A DNA stretch of 43,734 nucleotides from Planctomycetaceae bacterium (GTDB taxonomy: Bacteria; Planctomycetota; Planctomycetia; Planctomycetales; Planctomycetaceae). The position numbers were made by a program, and so were the translations under genes. Below the pieces are notes generated by a model. That model saw only the letters and a list, made by a program, of their open reading frames with translations. It had not been told where the DNA came from and made no database searches. How positions within the stretch are numbered: position 1 is the first letter of the stretch; each line of letters opens with the position of its first letter. Shown here in pieces: positions 8,523-17,505 of the stretch. The stretch lies in contig JANQQW010000029.1 in NCBI GenBank assembly GCA_028284885.1, positions 1-43,734 of the forward strand. Direction: 5' to 3'.

Positions 8523-9200
8523 TCAACCCTCGGCGACGCGGACGCGTCGTCCGTCGATCCGCAGGCGGCCCTTGGCGAACAGGCGAATCGCCTCGGGGTA
8601 GGCCTCGCACTCGGTCTCGAAGACGCGGGCCGCGAGCGCGTCCGGGGTGTCGTCCTCACGGACCGGCACGCACCGCTGGAGGACGACCGGGCCCGTGTCG
8701 TACTGGTCGTCGGCGAAGTGGACCGTGCAGCCGCTGACCTTGGCCCCGTACTCCAGCACGGCCTCGTGGACGTGGTGCCCGTAGAAGCCGGCCCCGCAAA
8801 AGGCCGGAATCAGCCCGGGGTGGATGTTCATCACGCGTAGTCGGAAGTCCTCCGGCACGACGACCAGAGAGAGGAATCCGCTGAGCACGACGAGATCGAC
8901 GTCGGCTTCGCGGACGGACGCGAACACGGCCTCGCTGAAGGACTCGACGTCCGCGTGCTCTCGCCGGGGCACCACCATGGCCCGCACGCCGGCCTCGGCA
9001 GCGATCGACGTCCCACGGCAGGAACGGCTCGCGACGACCAGTTCGACCGACGCGTCGAGCTCCCCGGCGGCGATCTTCGCGAGGAAGTTCGCCAGCGTGG
9101 TCCCGCCGCCGGAGATCAGCACGGCGAGTCGCACCGGCCGCCCCAGCGGTTCGGTCGGCGGTCCGGTCCGTGACCAGTTCGTGTCGTCGTTCGACGTCAT
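8523..9200 (-). CDS. purN: Phosphoribosylglycinamide formyltransferase
   Basis: 225 residues from ATG 9200. It transfers a formyl group from 10-formyl-tetrahydrofolate to GAR, the third step of purine synthesis, in the cytoplasm. LAVLISGGGTTLANFL (25-40) is the phosphate-binding loop. MNIHPGLIPAF contains the catalytic Asn125 and His127, and YDTGP holds Asp168; the 43-residue spacing from Asn to Asp is close to the 38 of E. coli N106/D144, and His161 to Asp168 matches H137 to D144 exactly. A 20-residue polar N-terminal extension precedes the fold. The longer open frame to 9416 is rejected because it runs through the preceding gene. The start overlaps the stop of the upstream membrane-protein gene by four bases (ATGA), so the two are probably co-translated even though no functional link is obvious. 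Confidence 0.93.
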   Translation of the reverse strand: MTSNDDTNWSRTGPPTEPLGRPVRLAVLISGGGTTLANFLAKIAAGELDASVELVVASRSCRGTSIAAEAGVRAMVVPRREHADVESFSEAVFASVREADVDLVVLSGFLSLVVVPEDFRLRVMNIHPGLIPAFCGAGFYGHHVHEAVLEYGAKVSGCTVHFADDQYDTGPVVLQRCVPVREDDTPDALAARVFETECEAYPEAIRLFAKGRLRIDGRRVRVAEG

Positions 9201-10483
9201 GCGTCCGTTTCCTCGAGATTCGGCAGGGGCGGGTCGTCCAGCCCCTCGAACGAGGGGGCCTCGACCTCGTCGAGTCGTCGCCGAGCGCGGTCCCGCCCCG
9301 CCCGGTCGCGAAGCGTGATCCAACCGACGACGGCGATCAAGCCTGCGATGCCGCCGACCGACACCCAGTAGACCCACTCGGGGATGCGCGTCACTTCCGA
9401 GGCCGGCGGCCGCCAACTCACCGTCCGGGCGACGACGATCGGGATCTTTCGGCCTTGGTTCTGCTGGTCGTGGTACTTCCCCATCTTGAAGAAGAAACCG
9501 GTCACCTCGAGCCCGTCGATCCGCTCGTCAAGGTGCCCCGACGTGGGCAGCCCCTCCGGCAGTTCCGTGCAGACGACGGTTGCGGCGTTCGTCTGCGAGT
9601 TCGGCGTGTAGAGCTGAATCTGGTAGACCGCCTTGATGCCGTACTCGGCCTCGTCCCCCTCACTCGGCGCGAAGGCGGGGATCCTCGTGATCGACCAGGT
9701 GTGGCCGCGCAGCGTCACCGGCCGCCCGAGGTAACGGTCCCGGTGCTTGAAGAGATCGACGAACGTGGGGAACTCGTCCGGGTCGTCGAACCGGAACTTC
9801 GCGGCTCGTTCGTCGCGGAACTCGCGGGCCAGCCGTCGCAGCCGGTCGGTCTCCGCCATGCGTGCCTGGACGATCGTCGTGAAGTACGCGTCTCGCTCCG
9901 CCGGCTGCAGGGTCTCCTCGTGCTCGACGACCCCGAGCACGTCGACGTCGACCCGGTCTCCCAGCACGTCGAACCGGACGGCGTAGAAGGTCGGCCGCCG
10001 GTCGGAGTCGAACGTGAGGAAGAAGCCGATGCCGACGAACGGGTCTCCTTCGACCGGGGGCGTTTTGCCAGCCTGCACGATGACGCGAAGCGGCTGCCGG
10101 TCATCGTCGTGGAAGTTCGCGTCGAGTGTGGTGAAGCCCTCGGGCGACGGCTCCTCGACGTTCGTCACCCGACCCCAGAGCACGACCGGAACGTCTTCGT
10201 AGGCCACCGGAGCGTCGGCGAGATCGGCGAGCAGCGGAATCGGGTCCCGCGGCGCGTCACGGTACTCGGGAACGTCCTTCCGACGTTGGCGGAGGTGGCT
10301 CCGAGCCCGGTCCCTCAGCCGTGCGTCACCCTCCTCCTCGGCGACCGACTCCCAGTACCGAATCCGGTCGAGGTCGAACTCCGTCAACTCGGCGCCCACG
10401 ACCGGCGTGGTCGCCCAGACGAGCAGCAGCACGACCAGCCGCGGACAGTGTGCGCTCAGGAGTTGTCGAGATCGGGTCTTCAC
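9197..10483 (-). CDS. Exported single-anchor membrane protein of unknown function
   Basis: 428 residues. Residues 1-31 form a signal peptide (LVVLLLVWATTPVVGA). The body of about 330 residues appears to contain two related beta-rich segments, one around VPVVLWGRVTNVEEP (about 98-112) and one around GRPVTLRGHTWSITRIP (about 255-271), both reading like an OB-like or domain-duplication pattern; this is inference. A single membrane helix lies near residues 372-392 (WVYWVSVGGIAGLIAVVGWITL), followed by a short charged cytoplasmic tail, so most of the protein faces the periplasm. No enzymatic motif was recognised and I cannot assign a family. It overlaps purN by four bases and probably shares its transcript. 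It is divergent from trxA, with 216 bases between them. Confidence 0.8.
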   Translation of the reverse strand: MKTRSRQLLSAHCPRLVVLLLVWATTPVVGAELTEFDLDRIRYWESVAEEEGDARLRDRARSHLRQRRKDVPEYRDAPRDPIPLLADLADAPVAYEDVPVVLWGRVTNVEEPSPEGFTTLDANFHDDDRQPLRVIVQAGKTPPVEGDPFVGIGFFLTFDSDRRPTFYAVRFDVLGDRVDVDVLGVVEHEETLQPAERDAYFTTIVQARMAETDRLRRLAREFRDERAAKFRFDDPDEFPTFVDLFKHRDRYLGRPVTLRGHTWSITRIPAFAPSEGDEAEYGIKAVYQIQLYTPNSQTNAATVVCTELPEGLPTSGHLDERIDGLEVTGFFFKMGKYHDQQNQGRKIPIVVARTVSWRPPASEVTRIPEWVYWVSVGGIAGLIAVVGWITLRDRAGRDRARRRLDEVEAPSFEGLDDPPLPNLEETDA

Positions 10484-10599
10484 CCCGCCATTCTCGCCGT
10501 CGGCCGTTCGACTGTCGAGCCGGCCGGGGCGTGGGGACGGTCTGTCCGAAGCGCCTGAAATCCTCGCGGTTTACGGTGAGACGGCCCTTCGAGGACGCG

Positions 10600-10627
10600 T
10601 TGACACCTTTGGTCCCGTTCCTATAAT
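10600..10627 (+). promoter_or_regulatory. Perfect-consensus sigma-70 promoter of the thioredoxin gene
   Basis: TTGACA (10600-10605) and TATAAT (10622-10627) both match consensus exactly and are separated by 16 bases. Transcription would start near 10634, giving a leader of about 66 bases before ATG 10700. Exact matches to both hexamers are rare and suggest strong constitutive expression. Confidence 0.8.
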
Positions 10628-10699
10628 CCGCCCGACGAAACCGGGTCCGCGTCACGACGGCGGGATTCCGAACGGGCAAAGAGAACCCAGGACACCGAC

Positions 10700-11026
10700 A
10701 TGGCCGAGAACCTCTTGGAATTCACCGACGCGAACTTCGACGCAGAGGTTCTGCAGTCGGACCAGCCCGTGCTCGTCGACTTCTGGGCCCCGTGGTGCGG
10801 CCCCTGCCGGGCGCTGACGCCCACGATCGAGGAACTGGCGACCGACTACGCCGGCAAGGTTCGCGTCGGCAAGTTGAACACGGACGACAACCAGGAGACG
10901 GCCGCCAAGTTCGGCATCAGCGCCATTCCGGCCGTCATGCTCTTCAAGGGTGGCGAGGTGCAGCAGACCATCGTCGGCGGCAACCCGAAGCAGAAGTACG
11001 AAGAGGCGATCGCCGCTCACACTTGA
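10700..11026 (+). CDS. trxA: Thioredoxin
   Basis: 108 residues, the standard length for a single-domain cytoplasmic thioredoxin. The active site is WCGPC at 32-36 (FWAPWCGPCRALTP), the cis-proline lies in GISAIPAVMLF, and a buried Asp sits in VLVDFWA. It reduces protein disulfides and recycles through NADPH-thioredoxin reductase, which is not encoded here. The start is ATG 10700, with AGGA about nine bases upstream. It sits behind a perfect sigma-70 promoter. The coiled-coil gene begins 71 bases downstream on the same strand without a visible terminator, so part of the transcripts probably read through. Confidence 0.96.
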   Translation: MAENLLEFTDANFDAEVLQSDQPVLVDFWAPWCGPCRALTPTIEELATDYAGKVRVGKLNTDDNQETAAKFGISAIPAVMLFKGGEVQQTIVGGNPKQKYEEAIAAHT

Positions 11027-11097
11027 GGTGGTGAGACGCCCGACGCCGGGCCGAACGACTCTCGCCGTCGCTCACTCCTCGGGAAAGGACTCCCGTC

Positions 11098-12882
11098 ATG
11101 AGCAGCGCTTCGCAGACCGACCAGACCACTGGAACCGGCCGAACGACGGCCTCGGCGCCGCCCGAAGTGGCGCCGTCCGGCGAACCGGGACCGGTTCCGG
11201 GGACGCGGATCGACGCGCCGCACGACCCCGCGGCCACGAGCGTGGGAAGTGACGACGACCTGCTGCTTCAAGCGAGCAAGATCGCCGAACGACTGCGCTC
11301 GCGGAGCGGCGAGCTTGAGCGACGCGAGCAGAGTGTCGTGGAGCAGCTGTCGGCGCTCGACGCCGAGCGGCGTGCGTTCCGGATGACGGTCGAGGAGTCG
11401 CGGGCCGAGATCGAGGAGCGGTCCGCCGGCCTCGAGAGACGCGAGAGCGAGGTGCAACGTCAGCTCGCCGCGTGCGAGGAACTCGCCCTCGACCTCGAAC
11501 GAGCCCGCGGCGTCATCGACGAGCAGCGCGAGGAGGTGAACCGCCTCCGCACGGCCTACCGCGACGAGTTGGAGGCCGAGTTCGAGAACGAGCGTGCCAA
11601 CGTCCGCGGTGAGGCTGCGGCCTTGGAGCAGGAACGGCTCCGGCTCGCAGAGGAACGCGAGGCGTTGGCCGAGAGTCGCGCGGAGGAAGCAGCACGGCGT
11701 GAGCAACTGCTCGCCGGCGAACGCGAGACGCTGCTCGCCGAGGTCGAGATGGAACGGGAGACCAGCCGGCTCGCCCTGGAGGACGAGCGAACCCGCTGGG
11801 AGGCCGACCGCGACCGTGAGGCGGCCGAACTCCAACGCGAACGCGAGCACACGGACACGGCCCTCCGTGCCGCCGAGGCGGAGATCGCTCGCCGTCGCGA
11901 GGAACTCGAGAACGAGTGCGAACGCCGTCGAGGCGAGGTGGACGAGGAGCAGGCGGCCGAGGTCGAACGACAGCTCGGCGACGTGCGTCTCCGCGAGAGC
12001 CGACTCCGCTTCCGACAGGAGCACTTGGAGCGGACCAGCCGAGAGGTCGAGGGGGAGCGGAACGCGTTGGCCGTCGCCCGACAGCGGTTCCAGCAGTTCT
12101 CCGAACGGCAGGAGGGCGTGCTACGACTGCGACGGGTCCAGCTCGACCACTACCGCATGCTGCTCGAAGAGCGCGAGCGTTCGGTCGAGCGGGAACGCCA
12201 GCTCGTCGAACGTTCGCGGAGAGCAGGCGAGGACGAGTTGCGGCGGGTGCGGGAGCGGTTCGTCGAGGAACGCGACTCCTGGCAGCAGACCCGGTCGGCA
12301 CGCGAGGCAGAACTCCAGCGACAGCACGACATCCTCGAGGCCCACGCCAAGCGACTCGAGGAGCGGCGCCTGCGGCTGGACGAGCTGCGGAACGACCTCG
12401 AGGAGACCCACCGCGGGACGCTCGAGTCACGCCTCGCGATCGAGGAACAGCTCGCCCAGCTGACGCGGTCGCTCGGCGAGGAGGAGTCCCGCAAGCGAGT
12501 CGACGAGGCGCGCGACGCGATCTCCGAGCACTACCAGCACGTCCGCGAGGCGCTCAACGAGCAGCAACAGGAGATCGAGGAGGCTCGCTCGGCGTTGAAG
12601 CGGCAGCGTGACGAGTTCCGCGAGGAGCGGATCACGATGACGACCTGGGTCTCCGAACGGGACACCGAACTCGGCGACCGCGAGGAGCACTTGCGGCGTG
12701 AGCAGGACGAGTTCGCCTCGAACGAGATCGTCTGGCGACAGGCCCGCGAGCGGTGGCTCGTCGAGAAGATCGAGGCGGAGGAGGTCATTCGCGACCTCCT
12801 GCGGCAACTCACCGACTTCGCTGCCGACGGCACGGCTCCGCTCCGGTCGACGGACGGAGAGAGCGTGGACGAGGCGGCCTGA
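11098..12882 (+). CDS. Long coiled-coil protein of unknown function
   Basis: 594 residues. Residues 1-55 are disordered and rich in Thr, Pro and Gly. From about residue 60 to 580 the chain is almost pure charged coiled coil rich in Glu, Arg, Leu and Ala (for example LERREQSVVEQLSALDAERRAFRM), with no membrane helix, no signal peptide and no catalytic motif. It resembles filament-forming or scaffolding proteins by composition only, and such composition also causes false matches to myosin, SMC or KID-type proteins. SMC-type ATP-binding ends are absent. AAAGGA lies about ten bases before ATG 11098. It is downstream of trxA and ends one base before the convergent cytochrome gene. Any structural role in cell shape or compartment organisation is speculation. 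Confidence 0.85.
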   Translation: MSSASQTDQTTGTGRTTASAPPEVAPSGEPGPVPGTRIDAPHDPAATSVGSDDDLLLQASKIAERLRSRSGELERREQSVVEQLSALDAERRAFRMTVEESRAEIEERSAGLERRESEVQRQLAACEELALDLERARGVIDEQREEVNRLRTAYRDELEAEFENERANVRGEAAALEQERLRLAEEREALAESRAEEAARREQLLAGERETLLAEVEMERETSRLALEDERTRWEADRDREAAELQREREHTDTALRAAEAEIARRREELENECERRRGEVDEEQAAEVERQLGDVRLRESRLRFRQEHLERTSREVEGERNALAVARQRFQQFSERQEGVLRLRRVQLDHYRMLLEERERSVERERQLVERSRRAGEDELRRVRERFVEERDSWQQTRSAREAELQRQHDILEAHAKRLEERRLRLDELRNDLEETHRGTLESRLAIEEQLAQLTRSLGEEESRKRVDEARDAISEHYQHVREALNEQQQEIEEARSALKRQRDEFREERITMTTWVSERDTELGDREEHLRREQDEFASNEIVWRQARERWLVEKIEAEEVIRDLLRQLTDFAADGTAPLRSTDGESVDEAA

Positions 12883-12883
12883 G

Positions 12884-14224
12884 CTACAGCGACTTCAGGT
12901 ACTCCAGCACGTCCCGTTTCTCGTTCTCGTCGAGCACGTCCGGGTAGTCGTGGCCCCCGGCGCTCTTTCCGTGCTTGGTCGTGTCGAAGTAGTCGCGCGG
13001 CGACGACGTCAGCGGCAGGCTGTCGAACGTCTCGATCTCGAGACCGACGCGATCTTGGTCGTAGCCGTCCTCGGTCCGCTTCCAGACCTTCGGCCGGTCG
13101 TCGGGGTTCAGCAGGTGCCAAAGGGTCGGCACGCTGCCGTTGTGCAGGTACGGGGCGGTGGCCCAGATGCCGTCGAGCGGCGGGGCGACGTAGCCTTTCG
13201 GGTCGAGCACGACCGGGTCCTTCCCGTAACGGCTCATCCACCCCTCCTTCAGCCAACTGCGGTGCTTCGGGGTCAGCGAGGTCAGCCGGACGGGATCCGT
13301 GCCGACGTCGTCGAGCGGGACCATCATCTCCGGGTAGGTCTCCACCTCGCCGTACGTCCCGTGGCACTTCGCACAGTTGGCCTCGAACAGGACGCGACCC
13401 CGGGCGGCTCGCGTCTCGTCGATCTCCCACGGGTAGGCCGGCGGCTCGAGGGACTCGATGTACGCGAGCACGTGTCGGAAGTCCTCCTCCCAGTCGGTCA
13501 GGTCTCGCGGACTCGTGTCGGGGGCGAGGGTGAACGTCATCAGCGGGCGGTGCGTCTTCGGGGCGTGCCCGTCGAGGTACAGCATCTCCTTCTTCTTCGC
13601 GTGCCACCACGGCGGGGCGTCCATGTCGTGGTGGTCGAAGTCGATCGGCCGGTACGGCTTCAAGGACATGTCGGCGTTCCGCATGGCGGCAAAGGCGACG
13701 CCGAAGCCGACAGCGTTGGTCGTCCCGTCGGACCCGCCGAGGTGGAACGACATGTTGCCCACGTCCGACGGCCGCAGGCCCTTGCCGCTGAGCAGTCGCG
13801 TCCAGCGGATGTCGTCCGCGAGCGTCTTCATCGCGACGTGCGAGTTCGGCAGCCCGGGAATCACCCGCCCGGCCACCTTCCCGCCGTGGCAGAGGAAGCA
13901 GTTCGTCGCCCACCCCTCCTTCGTCTGCACGTAGCTCAGCGGCGGGCCGGTCGGGTCGTCGGCGTCGTGGCCGGGCCGCTCGACGAAACCGTACCGCGAG
14001 AACGCCGTCTTGCGTCGCTCCGCCTTGGTCGCCGTCGCCGCCTTTTCCCGCATCTCCTGTGGCCACACCTTCCAGAGGTCGTCGAACAGCTCCTCGTCGA
14101 ACTCGGCCGGCAGGTACGGCTTCGAGACGAGCAACTCGTAGCCGCGCTCCGGCAACGGCTCCCCGCCTCGGACGGCGAGTGGACCGAAGACGGCCAGAGC
14201 GATGGCAAGGACAGTCCGCGTCAT
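12884..14224 (-). CDS. Secreted di-haem c-type cytochrome
   Basis: 446 residues from ATG 14224. Residues 1-20 are a signal peptide (VLAIALAVFGPLAVRG). Two haem c attachment motifs are present: CFLCH at 109-113 and CAKCH at 284-288, so two haems are expected in the periplasm. The second half (RGRVLFEANCAKCHGTYGE... APPLDGIWATAPYLHNGSVPTLWHLLNPDDRP... HDYPDVLDENEKRDVLEYLKSL) has the look of the cytochrome c domains of the di-haem peroxidase/MauG-like and thiosulfate-oxidase-like groups; WATAPYLHNGSVPTL is the usual methionine-free loop near the distal haem. The substrate is not evident. It is divergently unrelated to the coiled-coil gene, with which it converges (1-base gap). It lies 68 bases downstream of the FAD-linked oxidase on the same strand, so electrons from that enzyme might reach a cytochrome, but this is inference. 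Confidence 0.85.
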   Translation of the reverse strand: MTRTVLAIALAVFGPLAVRGGEPLPERGYELLVSKPYLPAEFDEELFDDLWKVWPQEMREKAATATKAERRKTAFSRYGFVERPGHDADDPTGPPLSYVQTKEGWATNCFLCHGGKVAGRVIPGLPNSHVAMKTLADDIRWTRLLSGKGLRPSDVGNMSFHLGGSDGTTNAVGFGVAFAAMRNADMSLKPYRPIDFDHHDMDAPPWWHAKKKEMLYLDGHAPKTHRPLMTFTLAPDTSPRDLTDWEEDFRHVLAYIESLEPPAYPWEIDETRAARGRVLFEANCAKCHGTYGEVETYPEMMVPLDDVGTDPVRLTSLTPKHRSWLKEGWMSRYGKDPVVLDPKGYVAPPLDGIWATAPYLHNGSVPTLWHLLNPDDRPKVWKRTEDGYDQDRVGLEIETFDSLPLTSSPRDYFDTTKHGKSAGGHDYPDVLDENEKRDVLEYLKSL

Positions 14225-14292
14225 GGGAAATCTCCGTTCGATCTCCCTGATTCTAGGGACGGCGAAGCCGTTGGCGACCGCGTCTCCTTGCG

Positions 14293-15684
14293 TCAGTCGT
14301 CGCCGCCGCGGAGCACCTTGCCGGGGTTCATCAGGCCGTACGGGTCGAGGGCCCGCTTGATCGTCCGCATCACGTCGAGGGCCGGGCCGGCTTCGCGGGC
14401 GAGGGCGTCCCGCTTGCCGAGGCCGATGCCGTGCTCGCCGGTGCAGGTCCCGTCGAGGCGGAGGGCAAGGTCGACGAGGCGGTCGCCGAACGCCCGGGCG
14501 GCCGCGAGTTCCACGGGGGCGTTCGGATCGACGACGCAGATCACGTGGAAGTTGCCGTCGCCGACGTGGCCGAAGACCGGGGCCGGGAACGGGAGTTCGT
14601 CGGCCCACCGCTTGGCCGTGACGACCGCCTCGGCGAGGTTCGAGATCGGGACGCAGACGTCGGTGCCGTAGGCGGCGGGAACGTCCCGGATGGCGAGGCA
14701 CGCGAAGTAACAGTCGTAGCGGGCCCTCCACAGGCGGTCGCGGTCGGCCTGCTCCGTCGCCCAGCGGAAGCCGCGGCCGCCGTGCCGACCGGCGAGCTCC
14801 TCGGCGAGGCGTGAGGACTCCGCGACCGCCGTCTCGCTGCCGTGGAACTCGAGGAACAGCGTCGGCGTGACGTCGTTCTCCAGCCGGGAGTACTGGTTGG
14901 CCGCTTCGATCATCACCTCGTCGAGCAGTTCGAGTCGGGTGACCCGGACGCCGGTGTCGAGCACGTCGAAGGCGGCCGCGACGGTGGCGTCGATCGAGTC
15001 GAACGCGCAGACGGCCGCGCTCGTGCACCGGGGCTTGCGGGTGAGCCGGAGCGTGACCTCCGTGATGACGCCGAGCGTCCCCTCGGAGCCGACGAGCAGA
15101 CGGGTCAGGTCGTACCCGGCCGAGGACTTCCGGGCCCGCGTGCCGGTCTCGACGACCGAGCCGTCCGGCATGACGGCCTTCAGCCCGAGGACGTTCTCCC
15201 GCATGGTTCCGTAGCCGACGGCCGACGCCCCGGACGCCCGGGTCGCCGCCATGCCGCCGAGCGAGGCGTCGGCACCGGGATCGACCGGGAAGTAGAGGCC
15301 GTGCTCGGCGACGTGGTCGTTCAACTGGAACCGCGTGACGCCCGCCTGCACGGTGGCGTCGCGGTTCAGCGGATCGACGCGGAGCACGTCGTTCATCCGC
15401 CGCAGGTCGAGGGTGACACCGCCGTGCGTTGCGATCACGCCTCCCTCGACGGCGGTTCCGGTGCCGAACGGGATCATCGGCACGCGGGCGTCGACGCAGG
15501 TCCGCACGACGAACGACACCTCCTCGTCGGTCTCCGGCCACACGACGAGATCGGGCGGTTGGTGCGTGTGGTAGGAGACGTCGTGGGCGTGTTCCCCGCG
15601 GTCCTCGGGTGATGCCGAGACACGTTCACCGAGCTGCTCGCGCAGCCGAACGGCCACGGAGTCGACGTCGGTCTGGTTGCTCAT
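14293..15684 (-). CDS. FAD-linked oxidase, D-lactate dehydrogenase / glycolate oxidase GlcD type
   Basis: 463 residues from ATG 15684; the open frame continues upstream to 15954 but that part has no similarity and lies in the intergenic region. PDLVVWPETDEEVSFVVRTCVDARVPMIPFGTGTAVEGGV is the PCMH-type FAD-binding domain (about 43-90). GADASLGGMAATRASGASAVGYGTMRENVLGLKAVMPDG and YDLTRLLVGSEGTLGVITEVTLRL continue it. The C-terminal cap ends with CTGEHGIGLGKRDAL, the conserved active-site His/Gly segment. Enzymes of this group oxidise D-lactate, glycolate or other D-2-hydroxy acids and pass electrons to cytochrome or quinone. No GlcE or GlcF gene is next to it, so a single-subunit D-lactate dehydrogenase (cytochrome type) is more likely than glycolate oxidase. 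No signal peptide was seen. Confidence 0.9.
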   Translation of the reverse strand: MSNQTDVDSVAVRLREQLGERVSASPEDRGEHAHDVSYHTHQPPDLVVWPETDEEVSFVVRTCVDARVPMIPFGTGTAVEGGVIATHGGVTLDLRRMNDVLRVDPLNRDATVQAGVTRFQLNDHVAEHGLYFPVDPGADASLGGMAATRASGASAVGYGTMRENVLGLKAVMPDGSVVETGTRARKSSAGYDLTRLLVGSEGTLGVITEVTLRLTRKPRCTSAAVCAFDSIDATVAAAFDVLDTGVRVTRLELLDEVMIEAANQYSRLENDVTPTLFLEFHGSETAVAESSRLAEELAGRHGGRGFRWATEQADRDRLWRARYDCYFACLAIRDVPAAYGTDVCVPISNLAEAVVTAKRWADELPFPAPVFGHVGDGNFHVICVVDPNAPVELAAARAFGDRLVDLALRLDGTCTGEHGIGLGKRDALAREAGPALDVMRTIKRALDPYGLMNPGKVLRGGDD

Positions 15685-16121
15685 GGGCAGCGGCGCTCCG
15701 TGCTCGGTGCCTGGACTCCTGCCGCATCTTCGCGAGTTTGCCCGACCGCGGGAACCGACGGCACCCGCAGACTCGCCGCAGCCGTCGCGACCGGAACGAA
15801 ACGGGGCGTGGGGTTGCGGGTCGTGCGGGATCGCGGGGTCTGTTGCAGGAAGTCTCCCGCCGGGTCTGCGGGATCGCAACGTTTGCCTCAAGTTGCCGAA
15901 ACGCCCCGGAGTAGTCTGTCTTCGCAGGCCGTACCAGCAGCGCGAAGTCGGCACGAATCACGGCGAAGCGGTTGTGCCACGTTTACAGGGTGTGCCGCTC
16001 GCCTTGAAATGAAGGGCGTCCGACGGCTGTCGATCGCCCGAGGAAAGGGCCTCTCCCGCGGCGGGCCGCGTGGGAGGGCACGGAAGTGGAACTAGACGTC
16101 ATCGATCAGAGAGGGGACACC
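15685..16121. other. 437-base divergent intergenic region
   Basis: This separates the FAD-linked oxidase (leftward) from the YTV protein (rightward). No credible gene is seen; the open frames crossing it are Arg/Pro-rich shadows. It contains a repeated GCGGGATCGC (about 15828-15837 and 15868-15877) 40 bases apart and a GC-rich hairpin near its right end (listed separately). I could not identify a convincing sigma-70 promoter. Confidence 0.5.
16050..16077 (+). promoter_or_regulatory. GC-rich hairpin in the leader of the YTV-protein gene
   Basis: CCTCTCCCGCGG (16050-16061) pairs with CCGCGTGGGAGG (16066-16077) with one wobble and one mismatch around a CGGG loop. It lies about 45 bases before ATG 16122. 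It might stabilise the mRNA or limit translation; this is inference. Confidence 0.4.
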
Positions 16122-17474
16122 ATGAGAAACGTCGTTGCGGCCGTCGTGGCCGGCCTGATGTGGGCCGGGACCTCGGCGGAGGCGGCCTCCTACTGTGGAG
16201 CCGCCGGGTTCGAGTGCTGCCCGACCGCCGCGTGTGCACCGATGTCGTGCTACACGGCTTGCAAGGTCGAACGGCAGACCTGCTACAAGACGGTGTACGA
16301 GACCTGCTACGAGCCGCAGGAGTACACCTACGACAGGACCGTCTACGAGACCTGCTACGAGGACGTGAAGCAGACCTGCTACCGCACCGTCACCGAGACG
16401 GCCTACCGCGAGCAGGAGTACACGACGCGGCGGCCCGTCTACGAGACGGCCTACCGCGACGAGTCGTACACGGTCATGAAGCCGACGTGGGAGGACCACG
16501 TCCGCGAGGTGAGCTACCAGGTGCGGAAGCCGGTCTGGGAGGACCACGTCCGCGAGTGCCGGCGAACGGTCTACAAGCCGGTCGTCGAGACGATCGAGCG
16601 GGAGTGCCGCTACACGGTGATGGAGCGGGTCGTCGAGACGGTCAACCAGGAGCGGTGCTACACCGTCATGAAGCCGGTGACCACGTACCGCACCGTCCGC
16701 AAGGACTGCGGCAGCTGGCAGACGGTGACCGAGTGCGTGCCGGGCCCGTGTGTGCCGCGGTTCGTGTGCGACCCCTGTGGTCGCCGTGTGCTGACGATGG
16801 TTCAACTGCCCAGCCGGCAGCGGTGCCGTCGGGTCTGGTGCCCGAACGTCGTCGAGCAGCAGATTCCCTGCACGCGGATGGTGCCGCAGGTCGTCCGCCA
16901 GATCTGCCCGGTGCAGGTCTGCAAGATGGTGCCGCGCGAGTGCGTGAAGAAGGTGCCGGTGCAGGTCTGCAAGATGGTGCCGCAGGAGATCGTGCAGAAG
17001 ATTCCCTACCGGACCTGCCGGTGGGAGTGCGAGACGGTGACCAAGCAGGTTCCGTATCGCGTCTGCAAGATGGTGCCGGAGCAGTGCACGCGGAAGGTCG
17101 CCTTCCAGACCTGCAAGTGGGTCAGCGAGACGAAGACCTGCCGTATTCCGTACTGCGTGCAGAAGCAGGTTCCCTACGAGGTGACCCGCCGCGTGGCCAA
17201 GTGCGTGCCGAAGACCGTGCAGTGCACGGCCACCCGCATGGTGGCGAAGTGCGTGCCGCGGCAGGTGGCGTACACGGTCTGCCGGATGGTGCCCGTTCGG
17301 GTCTGCCAGCCGGTGTGTGGCGACTGCTGCGTCGGCGGCGGCTGCTCTTCCTGCCTGGGAGGCAACTGCAACAGCGGCGTTCAGGAGTCGCTGAAGCCCG
17401 AGGCCGCCCAAGAGGGTGAGGACGCCGTCCCCACTCCCGAGGAGGAGTCGCTCGAGCTGCCGACTTCGGTCTGA
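16122..17474 (+). CDS. Cysteine-rich YTV-type cell-surface protein
   Basis: 450 residues from ATG 16122, preceded by GAGAGGGG. The upstream in-frame GTG at 16086 is rejected because the signal peptide begins at MRNVVAAVVAGLMWAGTSAEA. The mature chain is built of short degenerate repeats: in the first half Y-[ERT]-x-V/C-Y-E-T-x-Y and YTVMKP/YTVMERVVETV units, and in the second half about 15 copies of [VI]-P-x-x-x-C-K-M-V-P-type units with one Cys every 8-14 residues. It ends with a Cys/Gly cluster (CCVGGGCSSCLGGNC) and an acidic tail. Repeats with YTV and regular Cys are known from Rhodopirellula as YTV proteins and are proposed to form a disulfide-linked proteinaceous wall layer. This one is short compared with the giant members. 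Codon pattern matches neighbours. A strong intrinsic terminator follows. Confidence 0.85.
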   Translation: MRNVVAAVVAGLMWAGTSAEAASYCGAAGFECCPTAACAPMSCYTACKVERQTCYKTVYETCYEPQEYTYDRTVYETCYEDVKQTCYRTVTETAYREQEYTTRRPVYETAYRDESYTVMKPTWEDHVREVSYQVRKPVWEDHVRECRRTVYKPVVETIERECRYTVMERVVETVNQERCYTVMKPVTTYRTVRKDCGSWQTVTECVPGPCVPRFVCDPCGRRVLTMVQLPSRQRCRRVWCPNVVEQQIPCTRMVPQVVRQICPVQVCKMVPRECVKKVPVQVCKMVPQEIVQKIPYRTCRWECETVTKQVPYRVCKMVPEQCTRKVAFQTCKWVSETKTCRIPYCVQKQVPYEVTRRVAKCVPKTVQCTATRMVAKCVPRQVAYTVCRMVPVRVCQPVCGDCCVGGGCSSCLGGNCNSGVQESLKPEAAQEGEDAVPTPEEESLELPTSV

Positions 17475-17505
17475 CCGAGGTTCGACGGCAACGAGACTGA
17501 AGTTG

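Noticed and set aside
12698-14671. 657-residue plus-strand frame over the cytochrome and oxidase genes
   Set aside because: Antisense shadow of two well-supported genes with family motifs.
15685-16121. Hidden gene in the divergent region
   Set aside because: Frames here are short and of biased Arg/Pro composition without ribosome sites.
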